This document shows positions 1 to 6,937 of a stretch of 35,395 bases of DNA, one piece after another. How positions within the stretch are numbered: the stretch's first letter is position 1; each line of letters opens with the position of its first letter. The position numbers and the translations under genes are program-made. Source of the stretch: an uncultured beta proteobacterium (GTDB lineage Bacteria; Pseudomonadota; Gammaproteobacteria; Burkholderiales; Burkholderiaceae_C); contig CAIUDG010000148.1 in assembly GCA_903897925.1 (NCBI GenBank), forward strand, positions 1-35,395, written 5' to 3'. The notes beneath the pieces are model-generated. The model searched no databases. It was not told the origin of the DNA and saw nothing but the letters and a program-made list of their open reading frames with translations.

Positions 1-4
1 GTTA

Positions 5-892
5 CTACGGCTTGCTTTGAATAGGAATATTGAACAGCATGTTTCCACCATTAGCACCCATAACGGTTGGTGAAACGCCGTTCCATTTTTGAATGGCCTC
101 GTGCTGCAACTTCAATTTTTCCCACTCAAATAGCTTCGGATCAAGCGACTGCAGGAGTGCACGGTTTGCCGCAGCTTCACCTTCGGCAATGGCAACGCGC
201 TTTTTAGCCTCTGCTTCAGCAGAGCGCACCTCATTCTCAGTGCGTATTGCGTCTTGAATAGCACGGGTCTTTGAAGCAACTGCATTCAGTAATTCCTGTG
301 GTGGCCTAAGCGCGCCAATTAAGCCAAACTGCTGAATCGATACACCATATCCAGTCACTCGGCTATTAAGCTCTCGGGCAATGCGAACTAAAAACTCCTC
401 CTTCTTTATGCCATTAATTTCATCGAATGTGTATTCACTGCCAACTGCCACAACCACATTTCTGGCAGTGTCTCGCAAGAAGCCATGGGTAAAACTCTCG
501 AGACGATCGGCACGAAATTTTGTATAAAACTCCGGCACCTTTTGCGGGTCCAATCCATAGCTAACAGCAACATCCAAATTGACAGGAACGCTATCCCTTG
601 TGTTGAATGTCAACTCTTCATTAACAGGGTTTCCTTCTTTTAAATCATGCGTCCAAACAACCCTTTGCACAAAGGTTGGATAGATAACAAGCTGCGTTTG
701 TATCGGGTTGTAAAAAACGAACCCGGTTACAGTATCGTCGTGTGTTATGCCTTTATCTACGATTCGGTTTACTTTAATTACGGTGAACCCTGGAGGAATT
801 ATTTTCCAACTCAACACAAAGCTGGAAATAAATACAATTGTCGCCACAACCACGGCGACAATCATTAACATCCGTCGTACTGTCGATTGCAT
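5..892 (-). CDS. SPFH/band-7 (prohibitin-like) membrane protein
   Basis: A 295-residue protein. It has one N-terminal membrane helix (about residues 7-28, MLMIVAVVVATIVFISSF) followed by an SPFH/prohibitin-like domain (about 30-215). A charged Ala/Glu/Lys-rich helix then contains EVRSAEAEAKKRVAIAEGEA (about 222-245), the coiled coil typical of band-7 proteins. Family members oligomerise on the inner membrane and act as scaffolds or modulators of membrane proteases; the partner here is unknown because no FtsH or NfeD gene is adjacent. The ATG at 892 is preferred: it has an AAAGG about 8 bases upstream, while the longer frame starts with TTG. The stop lies 5 bases from the window edge, so operon partners downstream cannot be judged. 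Composition is AT-rich compared with genes beyond 10.4 kb. Family assignment is firm; role is open. Confidence 0.85.
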   Translation of the reverse strand: MQSTVRRMLMIVAVVVATIVFISSFVLSWKIIPPGFTVIKVNRIVDKGITHDDTVTGFVFYNPIQTQLVIYPTFVQRVVWTHDLKEGNPVNEELTFNTRDSVPVNLDVAVSYGLDPQKVPEFYTKFRADRLESFTHGFLRDTARNVVVAVGSEYTFDEINGIKKEEFLVRIARELNSRVTGYGVSIQQFGLIGALRPPQELLNAVASKTRAIQDAIRTENEVRSAEAEAKKRVAIAEGEAAANRALLQSLDPKLFEWEKLKLQHEAIQKWNGVSPTVMGANGGNMLFNIPIQSKP

Positions 893-898
893 ATACAA

Positions 899-1141
899 AA
901 CCTTTTAATACAAAATATTACGTGCGCCGATTATTCAGGCTATCAACTAGTACTTCCGCTATCGCGGCGATCTTGACAGTCTATCGCGATGCCGTCCATC
1001 ACCCGAAAGAGTGGTTTGAGCAGCCCCCCACTCCCCGCCACGCAGATGTATAGCGCGGCTTGCAGGCTGGAAGCTGGGCTACCGAGGCCTTGATTGCCGC
1101 CGCTCCACATGATGTAGCCGTTTATCTCAGGTCAGCCAAAT
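899..1141. other. Intergenic stretch, possible gene remnant
   Basis: 243 bases lie between the SPFH gene start and the DinB-fold gene stop. The part from about 950 to 1130 is more GC-rich than its flanks and is open for more than 50 codons on the minus strand (reading ...INGYIMWSGGNQG...). It is also open on the plus strand, ending ...HPKEWFEQPPTPRHADV at 1053. Neither frame has a convincing ribosome site or a family I recognise. It may be a decayed gene, but that is only inference. Confidence 0.25.
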
Positions 1142-1654
1142 TTAATTCAACACGCCTGACTCTCGCCGCATGGGCTCGGCGGTGTGAATAAATACTGTAA
1201 ACGTGTCCGCTGGGTGAGGAACCCCTGCCAAGTCCAGGCAGTGACCCATGGCACCTCGGTGGTATGTGCCATGATTGATGACGTGAAATAGTATCTCCTG
1301 ACGCGTCATTTTTCCATTCCTCCCATCTACAAATTCAAAGGATACGGCTTCCTGGTAACGGCAGTCTTCCAGCGATTCGGTGTAGCGCATGTACCAATGG
1401 TTGGATGCGTGAACCCGTTGCATCAGTGCATCGAATTCAGGGACCATTTCTGTATTCGTGGAAAGGTGGGGCACTGGTCCACCGGTCAACCTCGCTTGGA
1501 ATAGCTCTTCCACACGAACCATGTGATTCAGCTGCTGTCTTATGAAGGCAATGGCATGCGGGAAGCTTACCTTGTCAATCTTCATTGCGGCATCCGCCAA
1601 GCGCTGGTCGGACCACTGTTTGTATTTGAACGCGTCAATAAGCATCAATTGCAT
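1142..1654 (-). CDS. DinB-family (four-helix, metal-binding) protein
   Basis: 170 residues, the usual size for stand-alone DinB/YfiT-like proteins. The conserved histidine layout is visible: an early His in RQQLNHMVRVEELF (about residue 44), then the C-terminal pair in HVINHGTYHRGAMGHCL (about 126-142). Together these form the metal-binding triad of the DinB four-helix bundle. Members are metal-dependent thiol-transferase-like enzymes or stress-induced proteins of unknown substrate, and nothing here points to a substrate. This family must not be confused with DNA polymerase IV, which is also called DinB. The ATG at 1654 is used; a weak GGAAGG lies about 11 bases upstream. It is a single gene with no co-directional close partner. 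Confidence 0.85.
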   Translation of the reverse strand: MQLMLIDAFKYKQWSDQRLADAAMKIDKVSFPHAIAFIRQQLNHMVRVEELFQARLTGGPVPHLSTNTEMVPEFDALMQRVHASNHWYMRYTESLEDCRYQEAVSFEFVDGRNGKMTRQEILFHVINHGTYHRGAMGHCLDLAGVPHPADTFTVFIHTAEPMRRESGVLN

Positions 1655-1835
1655 TTATCCAAAGCCTTCCCCCGCACTTGGCGGCTTGAACCTATTCGAC
1701 ATCTATCAAGGAGGAATACCTCCATGGAAGTCCGCTTTCGCGGTCAATTTGAATTCTGACACGGACAGAAGTCAGTAGCTGAAAGCACCAGTTTTACATT
1801 GGCACGCCGTGAATGTGACGGCTCGCCCTGGCAAA

Positions 1836-2258
1836 TCACATAGTTGCTACGGCAAAGGAATTCAGCAGCGTAAGTGCTTGGCATGAACGAATACGCAAGG
1901 CTACTTGCACATCATGCATATTGAAAAGTGGCGCATCAACTTGAAACCCTTCCTTGTCGGCCTTGCTTAGTCGCCGCACGCCCATACTCCAACCCAAAAA
2001 CTTGCGGTACACAATGTCTTTTTCCAGCAGCACACGAATACCGTGATGGCGGATGTCCTTCTCAATGGCCTTGAAAGTGGCCAACACGTCCACTCTCTCG
2101 CCTTCTAGTACCTGGATGATGTTGCCATCGGCGTACAGCAGCATGCCGGTAATGTTGTTGCGCTTGTTGTTTTTGACTGTCACATCAAGAACTGCGGACA
2201 TTAAACGGGGGTCGTCCGTGACCATGGTGCTTACGTACACCAGCTGAAACAATGACAT
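1836..2258 (-). CDS. Stand-alone BLUF-domain blue-light sensor
   Basis: 140 residues, essentially one BLUF (FAD-binding blue-light sensor) domain. The key flavin-site residues are visible: Tyr in FQLVYVS (about residue 7), Asn in NKRNNITGML (about 34), Gln in GNIIQVLEGE (about 49), and the Trp/Met pair in WSMGVRR (about 90). The I..DIRHHGI segment is also typical. Light rearranges the hydrogen bonds of the conserved Gln around FAD and changes the C-terminal helices. No output domain is fused, so the protein must act through a partner by contact, as short BLUF proteins such as PixD do. The partner is not evident in the window. The ATG at 2258 is preferred over an upstream TTG because BLUF domains start at this point. 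The 44 residues after the core form the C-terminal cap helices. Confidence 0.92.
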   Translation of the reverse strand: MSLFQLVYVSTMVTDDPRLMSAVLDVTVKNNKRNNITGMLLYADGNIIQVLEGERVDVLATFKAIEKDIRHHGIRVLLEKDIVYRKFLGWSMGVRRLSKADKEGFQVDAPLFNMHDVQVALRIRSCQALTLLNSFAVATM

Positions 2259-2565
2259 TTTCGTGCGCAAATCGATAATAATTATTTTTCATTTTTATCA
2301 GTTTTGCGCTCTAAAAGCATCACCCAAATGGGTGAAATTGAATGCCCGCGCTTGCCGCAAACCCGTGGCGAATCTGGGCTATGCCACCCCCATTCACCTA
2401 TTGGGAATTGCCGCCATATAGCTGCCTTTAGAGGGCTCGAAACGCTTCGCAGGTCAACCCTGCCCGGCAGACATCGCGCACCAGGGCAAGCTCACCGTAA
2501 GCCGGAAACTTTATGATGTTTGCAGGTTTAGGATTGGTTTACATAGCAAGGAACGTGGGAAAAGC
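2259..2565. other. Intergenic region between BLUF and GAPDH genes
   Basis: 307 bases of divergent upstream sequence, so promoters of both genes should lie here. A plus-strand frame at 2304-2516 is open, but its product (rich in Arg/Pro/His) does not resemble a real protein. A near-perfect 16-base palindrome and a weaker relative are listed separately. No convincing -35/-10 pair was found by eye. Confidence 0.4.
2320..2335. promoter_or_regulatory. Operator-like palindrome upstream of the GAPDH gene
   Basis: TCACCCA-AA-TGGGTGA: 7-base arms, perfectly complementary, around a 2-base centre. A 2-base centre cannot form an RNA hairpin loop easily, so a dimeric DNA-binding protein is the better reading. 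A degenerate relative (TTCACC-TAT-TGGGAA) sits at 2393-2407. The site is between the divergent BLUF and GAPDH genes; which gene it would control is unknown. Confidence 0.35.
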
Positions 2566-4011
2566 ATGAGCAACGAACAAGAAGATCAACTATTACAGGC
2601 CTATATCCAGCGTCAGGAGTTGGCCGAACAGATGCTGCCGATGATCGGCCGCTTGTATCGCAACTACGGCATCCTGATGCGTATTTACGGACGGGCCATC
2701 AACAACGTAACCACCGTAGACATCCTCAAGACGCACCGGTTTGCGCGCCAGTACACCGGTGAAGAGCTGTCCATTCAGCATAGTTTCCAGCTGGTTGAGG
2801 CGATGGAAGGCCTGCAACTGGCCCCGGCAAAAATTGACCTGGGACGCCTCACGAACAAATGGCGCGCTGCGGGCAATGGTGTATCTGCCGTTGATTTCTT
2901 GCGTGAAGAATTGGCGCCTATCGTGGGACACCAAGCGCCCCCACTCAAAGAGGCACGCGACGTTGTACTGTACGGCTTTGGTCGCATTGGCCGCTTGCTT
3001 GCGCGCCTGTTGATCGAGCGCACCGGCAAAGGCAACAAGATGCGCTTGCGCGCCATTGTGGTACGCAAGGGCAAGGGCAATGACCTGGAAAAACGCGCTG
3101 CACTGTTGCGTCGAGACTCCGTACACGGTCCATTCAACGGCTCGATTGTTGTGGATGCAGAAAAATGCGGCATCATCGCGAACGGTGTTTTCATCAAGGT
3201 GATTTACGGCGAAGGTCCGGACAAAATCGACTACCCGGCACACGGAATCAGCAACGCCATCGTGATCGACAACACCGGTTCTTGGCGTGATGAGGCCGGC
3301 CTGTCACTGCACCTGAAAAGTCCGGGCGTATCCCGCGTTCTGCTGACTGCGCCGGGCAAGGGCGCGCTCAAGAATATCGTGTTCGGTATCAACAGCGGTG
3401 ACTTGGTAGATGAGGACAAAATCGTCACCGCCGCCAGCTGCACCACCAACGCTATCGTGCCAGTGCTCAAGGCCCTGAACGACAAGTTCGGCATTGAGCA
3501 TGGCCATGTGGAGACCGTGCACTCCTACACCAACGATCAAAATCTGATCGACAACTACCACAGCGCGGATCGCCGTGGCCGTAGCGCGCCGCTCAACATG
3601 GTGATTACCGAAACCGGTGCCGCCAAAGCGGTTGCCAAGGCGCTACCAGAACTCACTGGCAAGCTCACCGGCAACTCCATTCGCGTGCCTACGCCGAATG
3701 TGAGCATGGCGATCCTGAACCTGACCCTGGGCGTCCAGACCACCAAGGAAGAGATCAACGCCCACTTGCGTGGCTGCGCCTTGAGCCCCGAGTACCAGGA
3801 ACAGATTGACTACAGCACCTCGACGGAAATCGTCTCGAGCGACCTGGTTGGCTCGCGCCACGCCGGTGTAGTGGACTCACAAGCCACCATTGCCAATGGT
3901 CGCAATGTCGTGCTATACGTCTGGTACGACAACGAATTCGGTTATAGCTGCCAAGTGGTGCGCCTTGCGCAACAGATGGCAGGAATTCAATTCGCGTCGT
4001 TCCCAGCGTAA
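2566..4011 (+). CDS. Glyceraldehyde-3-phosphate dehydrogenase, long form
   Basis: 481 residues against about 335 for the usual enzyme. The first roughly 125 residues are an extra N-terminal domain, followed by the NAD-binding fold at GFGRIGR (137-143). The catalytic Cys is in ASCTTN (C292), the catalytic His is in HSYTNDQ (H319), and the C-terminal WYDNEFGYS signature is present. The reaction is glyceraldehyde 3-phosphate plus phosphate plus NAD(P)+ to 1,3-bisphosphoglycerate. Extended GAPDHs of about 480 residues are a known proteobacterial type, often read as serving gluconeogenesis or as a second isozyme; that role is inference here. The ATG at 2566 is preceded by a purine-rich stretch. 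Composition is closer to the right-hand core than to its AT-rich neighbours. A Rho-independent terminator follows at 4033-4066. Confidence 0.93.
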   Translation: MSNEQEDQLLQAYIQRQELAEQMLPMIGRLYRNYGILMRIYGRAINNVTTVDILKTHRFARQYTGEELSIQHSFQLVEAMEGLQLAPAKIDLGRLTNKWRAAGNGVSAVDFLREELAPIVGHQAPPLKEARDVVLYGFGRIGRLLARLLIERTGKGNKMRLRAIVVRKGKGNDLEKRAALLRRDSVHGPFNGSIVVDAEKCGIIANGVFIKVIYGEGPDKIDYPAHGISNAIVIDNTGSWRDEAGLSLHLKSPGVSRVLLTAPGKGALKNIVFGINSGDLVDEDKIVTAASCTTNAIVPVLKALNDKFGIEHGHVETVHSYTNDQNLIDNYHSADRRGRSAPLNMVITETGAAKAVAKALPELTGKLTGNSIRVPTPNVSMAILNLTLGVQTTKEEINAHLRGCALSPEYQEQIDYSTSTEIVSSDLVGSRHAGVVDSQATIANGRNVVLYVWYDNEFGYSCQVVRLAQQMAGIQFASFPA

Positions 4012-4032
4012 TTCAACGGGTACCCGATCAAG

Positions 4033-4066
4033 GGGCTGCTGTGCTTGGGCATGGCAGCCCTTTTTT
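4033..4066 (+). terminator. Rho-independent terminator after the GAPDH gene
   Basis: GGGCTGC (4033-4039) pairs with GCAGCCC (4054-4060), and six T follow at once (4061-4066). The loop can pair further (GTGC with GCAT). It ends 20 bases before the next start codon, so the VOC gene depends on readthrough or on a promoter overlapping the terminator. Confidence 0.8.
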
Positions 4067-4086
4067 GTATACAAGAGGAGCAAATA

Positions 4087-4476
4087 ATGAAATTCGGCTA
4101 CACCATTATTTATGTACCTGACGTGCTTGCCTCAGTAGAGTTCTTTGAAAAGGCATTTGGTTTAAAGCGGCGATTCGTTCACGAATCGGGCTATGCCGAA
4201 ATGGATACCGGTGCTACAGCACTGGCATTCGCGACCCATGACCTTGGCGCGTCCAATTTGCCCAATGGCTACATCAAAGCTAGCCACTCTGCAGAGCCGC
4301 TGGGCATGGAGATTGCCCTGGTTACGGAAAATGTTGCAGAAGCCCACGCGAAAGCCTTAGCAGCGGGAGCGGTGTCCATTAAGGAACCTCTAATGAAACC
4401 GTGGCGCCAAACCGTTTCCTACGTCCGCTGTCCTGACGGAACACTCGTCGAAATCTGCTCTCCCATGGCAACCTAA
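4087..4476 (+). CDS. VOC-family (glyoxalase/bleomycin-resistance fold) protein
   Basis: 129 residues with the two beta-alpha-beta-beta-beta modules of the vicinal oxygen chelate fold. Module 1 starts at GYTIIYVPDVLASVEFFEKAFG (residues about 3-24), and module 2 at MEIALVTENVAEAHAKALAAGA (about 76-97). It ends with the family-like CPDGTLVEICSP. The metal-site Glu near the end (VEI) is present. Such proteins include glyoxalases, dioxygenases and antibiotic-binding proteins, and this one cannot be given a substrate. The ATG at 4087 has a good GAGGAG site 8 bases upstream. It sits just behind the terminator of the GAPDH gene and appears to be a separate small unit. Confidence 0.88.
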   Translation: MKFGYTIIYVPDVLASVEFFEKAFGLKRRFVHESGYAEMDTGATALAFATHDLGASNLPNGYIKASHSAEPLGMEIALVTENVAEAHAKALAAGAVSIKEPLMKPWRQTVSYVRCPDGTLVEICSPMAT

Positions 4477-4494
4477 AAGGCACACAGTTCGGCC

Positions 4495-4713
4495 TCACCG
4501 GGACGAAAACAGACATTTAATACCACCAACAATCAATTGAATTTCCGGCAACTCCGTACCCACCTGGGCTGTATTCAGCGTGCCCCATAAACAATCGTAT
4601 TCATCTTGTTTCGGCTGATATACAAGCCAAGAACCCCCTGACGCTAGCAGCTTTGCAAGCAAATATCCCGTAATGGTAGAGCCCAATTCCTTATCGGAGA
4701 AAGCTGGCTCCAT
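4495..4713 (-). CDS. Possible small protein of unknown function
   Basis: A 72-residue frame with an ATG at 4713, convergent to the VOC gene with an 18-base gap. The sequence has an ordinary amino-acid mix (EPAFSDKELGSTITGYLLAK..., then WLVYQPKQDEYDCLWG) and does not read like a shadow of another gene, since nothing else occupies this DNA. No clear Shine-Dalgarno site and no recognised family. It may be a real orphan gene or a chance open frame. Confidence 0.35.
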   Translation of the reverse strand: MEPAFSDKELGSTITGYLLAKLLASGGSWLVYQPKQDEYDCLWGTLNTAQVGTELPEIQLIVGGIKCLFSSR

Positions 4714-4948
4714 AACCGTTGCCGTTACTCGATAAGGGCAAGGTTAGCATTGTCGATTCCCCTTTTTGCTATATTTGGCTCAACAGGGCCAGTAGCTTTA
4801 GCAATCTCTATCAATTCAATGTGCTGTGCCTATGGCACATTGAGTGCCTGCCCTTGCCCTGCATACTACAAGCCACACACTACTTATCTATGTCCTGAGT
4901 AGTCCAGCGCTTTTCTTGAAAGCACAGGCTGTCGGCTTACTTGGGGTG

Positions 4949-4977
4949 CGCTATCACTGCATTTTTAAGTGATGGCG
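4949..4977. repeat. 10-bp hairpin
   Basis: CGCTATCACT (4949-4958) pairs with AGTGATGGCG (4968-4977) through ten pairs, one of them G-T, around a 9-base loop. No T-run follows on either strand, so a simple terminator is unlikely. Confidence 0.5.
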
Positions 4978-4986
4978 AAAGCACGC

Positions 4987-5044
4987 GAACAGCGCCGGTG
5001 GAAGCTTTACTGCCAACCACTGGCGCGGTTCAAGCTTTCCACCG
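4987..5044. repeat. Two mutually exclusive inverted repeats
   Basis: Arm A, 4987-5001 (GAACAGCGCCGGTGG), matches 5017-5031 (CCACTGGCGCGGTTC) at 13 of 15 positions. Arm B, 4996-5007 (CGGTGGAAGCTT), matches 5032-5044 (AAGCTTTCCACCG) with one extra base. The left arms overlap and the right arms abut, so only one hairpin can exist at a time. It lies 110 bases before the start of the repeat lipoprotein, and could be a leader switch, a protein site or a degenerate mobile repeat. Confidence 0.5.
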
Positions 5045-5153
5045 CATCAATTCAAATTGAGCTTTTCACCAGAGCACACCCAACCATTTTGTTGGCATTC
5101 TAAAAAATTTTTGAAAGTTAGCCTGATAATACGAACAAAACAGGGAGAAAAAA

Positions 5154-6326
5154 ATGCTTAAAAGCGCTTGGGCCAGGCTTACCATTGCTTGTTCCGTGAG
5201 TCTGGTATTAATATTGTCTGCGTGCGGAGGAGGTGGCGGCAGTAGTGGTAGCGGTAGTGGTAGCGGCGGTTTTGGTAGCAGCGCCGCACAACCCCCATTG
5301 ATCATAATGGGAGGCACCTCCAACCAGGCGTTGTCACTCACAACCGCGGTAACGACAATAGCTGGTAACGGCATTTCCGGTGAAGTTGACAACACAACAG
5401 GCACCTCAGCAGAATTCCAAGGTGGCTGGGGTATAACCAGCGACGGCACCAACTTATATGTGACAGATTACTCCGGCAACACGGTACGCAAAATCGTGAT
5501 AGCTACTGGTGCCGTAACGACGATAGCCGGCAATGGCACCGCTGGCGAGTTGGACAACGCAACAGGCACCTCGGCGGAGTTTGACGGACCCATGGGAATA
5601 ACTACTGACGGCACCAACTTGTATGTGACGGACACGAGCGGCAACAAGATCCGCAAAATCGTGATCGCCACGGGGGCTGTAACGACAATCGCAGGCAATG
5701 GCATCGCGACCGAATTGGACAACACGACGGGCACCTCAGCAGAATTCGAGAATCCTGCGGGCATCACCACTGACGGCACCAACTTATATGTAGCCGATTA
5801 CCTCGGTGGAAAGATCCGCAAAATTGTGATAGCCACGGGGGCCGTAACTACGGTCGCAGGCAATGGCATCGCGGGCGAATTGGACAACACAATCGGCACC
5901 CTTGCGGAATTCAACAATCCCCATAACATCACCACCGATGGCAGCAACCTTTATGTTACGGACTCGGGCGGCAGCACGATTCGTAAGATTGTTATTGCCA
6001 CAGGTGCAGTCACCACGCTAGCCGGTAATGGCACTGCTGCTCAGTTGGACAACGCGACAGGTACATTGGCGGAATTCAACTATCCCCAGGGCATTACTAC
6101 TGACGGCACCAATCTGTATGTAACGGACTTGCACAATGCTAACATTCGTAAGATCGTGATTGCCACCAGTGCAGTAACCACGTTAGCCGGTAACGGCACT
6201 GCCGCCGAGTTGGACAACACGACAGGCACCTCGGCGGAATTTGACGGACCCGCAAGCATTACTACCAACGGTACAAGCCTATATGTGACAGATTACGCCA
6301 GCAACAAGATTCGCAAAATTAATTAG
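5154..6326 (+). CDS. Lipoprotein with six NHL-like repeats (beta-propeller)
   Basis: 390 residues. A signal peptide ends in the lipobox LSAC with the lipidated Cys at residue 24, followed by a Gly/Ser linker (25-43). From residue 65 to the end there are six copies of a 55-residue unit, each of the form AVTT(I/L/V)AGNG...LDN.TGT.AEF...ITTDGTNLYVTD...(I/V)RKIVIATG. The last copy is 51 residues and ends at IRKIN. The pattern is that of NHL-repeat propellers, and six units would make one closed six-bladed ring. Such proteins bind ligands or cell-wall or polysaccharide partners; the target here is unknown. Anchoring in a membrane, probably the outer one, is inferred from the lipobox. The ATG has a GGGAG site upstream. 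The repeats are very alike at DNA level too, suggesting recent duplication. No co-transcribed neighbour. Confidence 0.85.
   Translation: MLKSAWARLTIACSVSLVLILSACGGGGGSSGSGSGSGGFGSSAAQPPLIIMGGTSNQALSLTTAVTTIAGNGISGEVDNTTGTSAEFQGGWGITSDGTNLYVTDYSGNTVRKIVIATGAVTTIAGNGTAGELDNATGTSAEFDGPMGITTDGTNLYVTDTSGNKIRKIVIATGAVTTIAGNGIATELDNTTGTSAEFENPAGITTDGTNLYVADYLGGKIRKIVIATGAVTTVAGNGIAGELDNTIGTLAEFNNPHNITTDGSNLYVTDSGGSTIRKIVIATGAVTTLAGNGTAAQLDNATGTLAEFNYPQGITTDGTNLYVTDLHNANIRKIVIATSAVTTLAGNGTAAELDNTTGTSAEFDGPASITTNGTSLYVTDYASNKIRKIN
5346..6323 (+). repeat. Six tandem 165-bp repeats inside the lipoprotein gene
   Basis: Unit starts at 5346, 5511, 5676, 5841, 6006 and 6171 (the last is 153 bp), each encoding one propeller blade. 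Phrases such as ACTGACGGCACCAACTT and GACAACACGACAGGCACCTC recur with few changes. The exact 165-bp period makes unequal crossing-over or copy-number change possible. Confidence 0.9.
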
Positions 6327-6456
6327 CAGTGGAAACTTATCGACATCGCAAGTCTGGCAGTTAATATGTGAACGGACGCAGCTTGGTGGAGTCTCTCCTG
6401 CCGATCCGCCAGGAATGGAATACGGTGTAACGGCAAACGAATGGTAAATGCCTATG

Positions 6457-6502
6457 CGTTATACGTTATACGTTATACGTTATACGTTATACGTTATACG
6501 TT
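6457..6502. repeat. Tandem repeat of CGTTATA, 6.6 copies
   Basis: Six perfect 7-base units followed by CGTT. Not a multiple of three and not inside a supported gene. Perfect short tandem repeats of this kind change length by slipped-strand mispairing, so this is a candidate variable locus. Confidence 0.95.
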
Positions 6503-6523
6503 TGTATTACGGTAATCGTGGCA

Positions 6524-6592
6524 AATCCGAAATGGTCGTTAAGCTAGCGGCAGGCGGCTATACGAGTCATTTCCCGAAAGCCATTTCGGATT
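6524..6592. repeat. Perfect 12-bp inverted repeat
   Basis: AATCCGAAATGG (6524-6535) and CCATTTCGGATT (6581-6592) are exact reverse complements, 45 bases apart. A second, imperfect pair interleaves with it: GGCAGGCGGCTATACGA near 6549-6565 against TCGTAGCCGCTGCC near 6597-6610. Interleaved arms would give a pseudoknot-like fold in RNA or may be a nested remnant of a small element. Confidence 0.7.
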
Positions 6593-6811
6593 CATTTCGT
6601 AGCCGCTGCCAAACCGTGTACTGCCCCCAGTCGCAAGGGCGTCAACCATTTTGGAACCCATCTCCGAATTGAAAGTTTTCTGCCAATGTCCACTCCTGCG
6701 GCGATGTTGAAGTCAATGCCGGACTATTTGTTACCATGCCTATTTTTACACTTCAGCCGTTCTTCGGCAGGGTTGGCCCATTCTCAAAAGCCAATCAATC
6801 AAGCACCATTC

Positions 6812-6937
6812 TCACCTTCCGGTTTTTTCCATCGCATAACCATCGGCGTATAGCATAACTCTGAAAAATAGAGGACCGTCCCGATTGCCTTTGAATCGCA
6901 CAAAGGGTCGACCTTCGTCCGTCTCCAGAGATGTCAT
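6812..6937 (-). CDS. Possible 41-residue protein or gene fragment
   Basis: ATG at 6937 with an AGAGGA site 4 bases upstream, stop TGA at 6812. The product begins MTSLETDEGRPFVRF and continues through FFRVMLYADGYAMEK, a residue mix that looks protein-like rather than random. It could be a tiny gene or the remains of a longer one whose continuation is lost, since frames before and after it close quickly. I do not recognise a family. Confidence 0.3.
   Translation of the reverse strand: MTSLETDEGRPFVRFKGNRDGPLFFRVMLYADGYAMEKTGR

Larger units (their letters stand above)
4714..5153. other. Long intergenic region with several inverted repeats
   Basis: 440 bases without a credible gene. It holds a 10-base-pair hairpin at 4949-4977, two overlapping inverted repeats at 4987-5044 that can form only one at a time, and a small CCAAC/GTTGG hairpin at 5080-5095. 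A 9-base AGGGCAAGG/CCTTGCCCT pair lies about 110 bases apart (from about 4736 and about 4852). The last 50 bases are A-rich and hold the ribosome site of the repeat lipoprotein. Confidence 0.5.

Noticed and set aside
1142..1654. Reading of the DinB-fold gene as DNA polymerase IV
   Set aside because: The protein is a 170-residue metal-binding four-helix DinB/YfiT-type protein, not a Y-family polymerase.
2304..2516. 70-residue plus-strand frame before the GAPDH gene
   Set aside because: Arg/Pro/His-rich translation without a ribosome site or family; covers the palindromic regulatory region.
5080..5095. ACCCAAC ... GTTGGC resembling integron attC core sites
   Set aside because: The second core does not fit GTTRRRY and the spacing is far too short for an attC site; no integrase is present.
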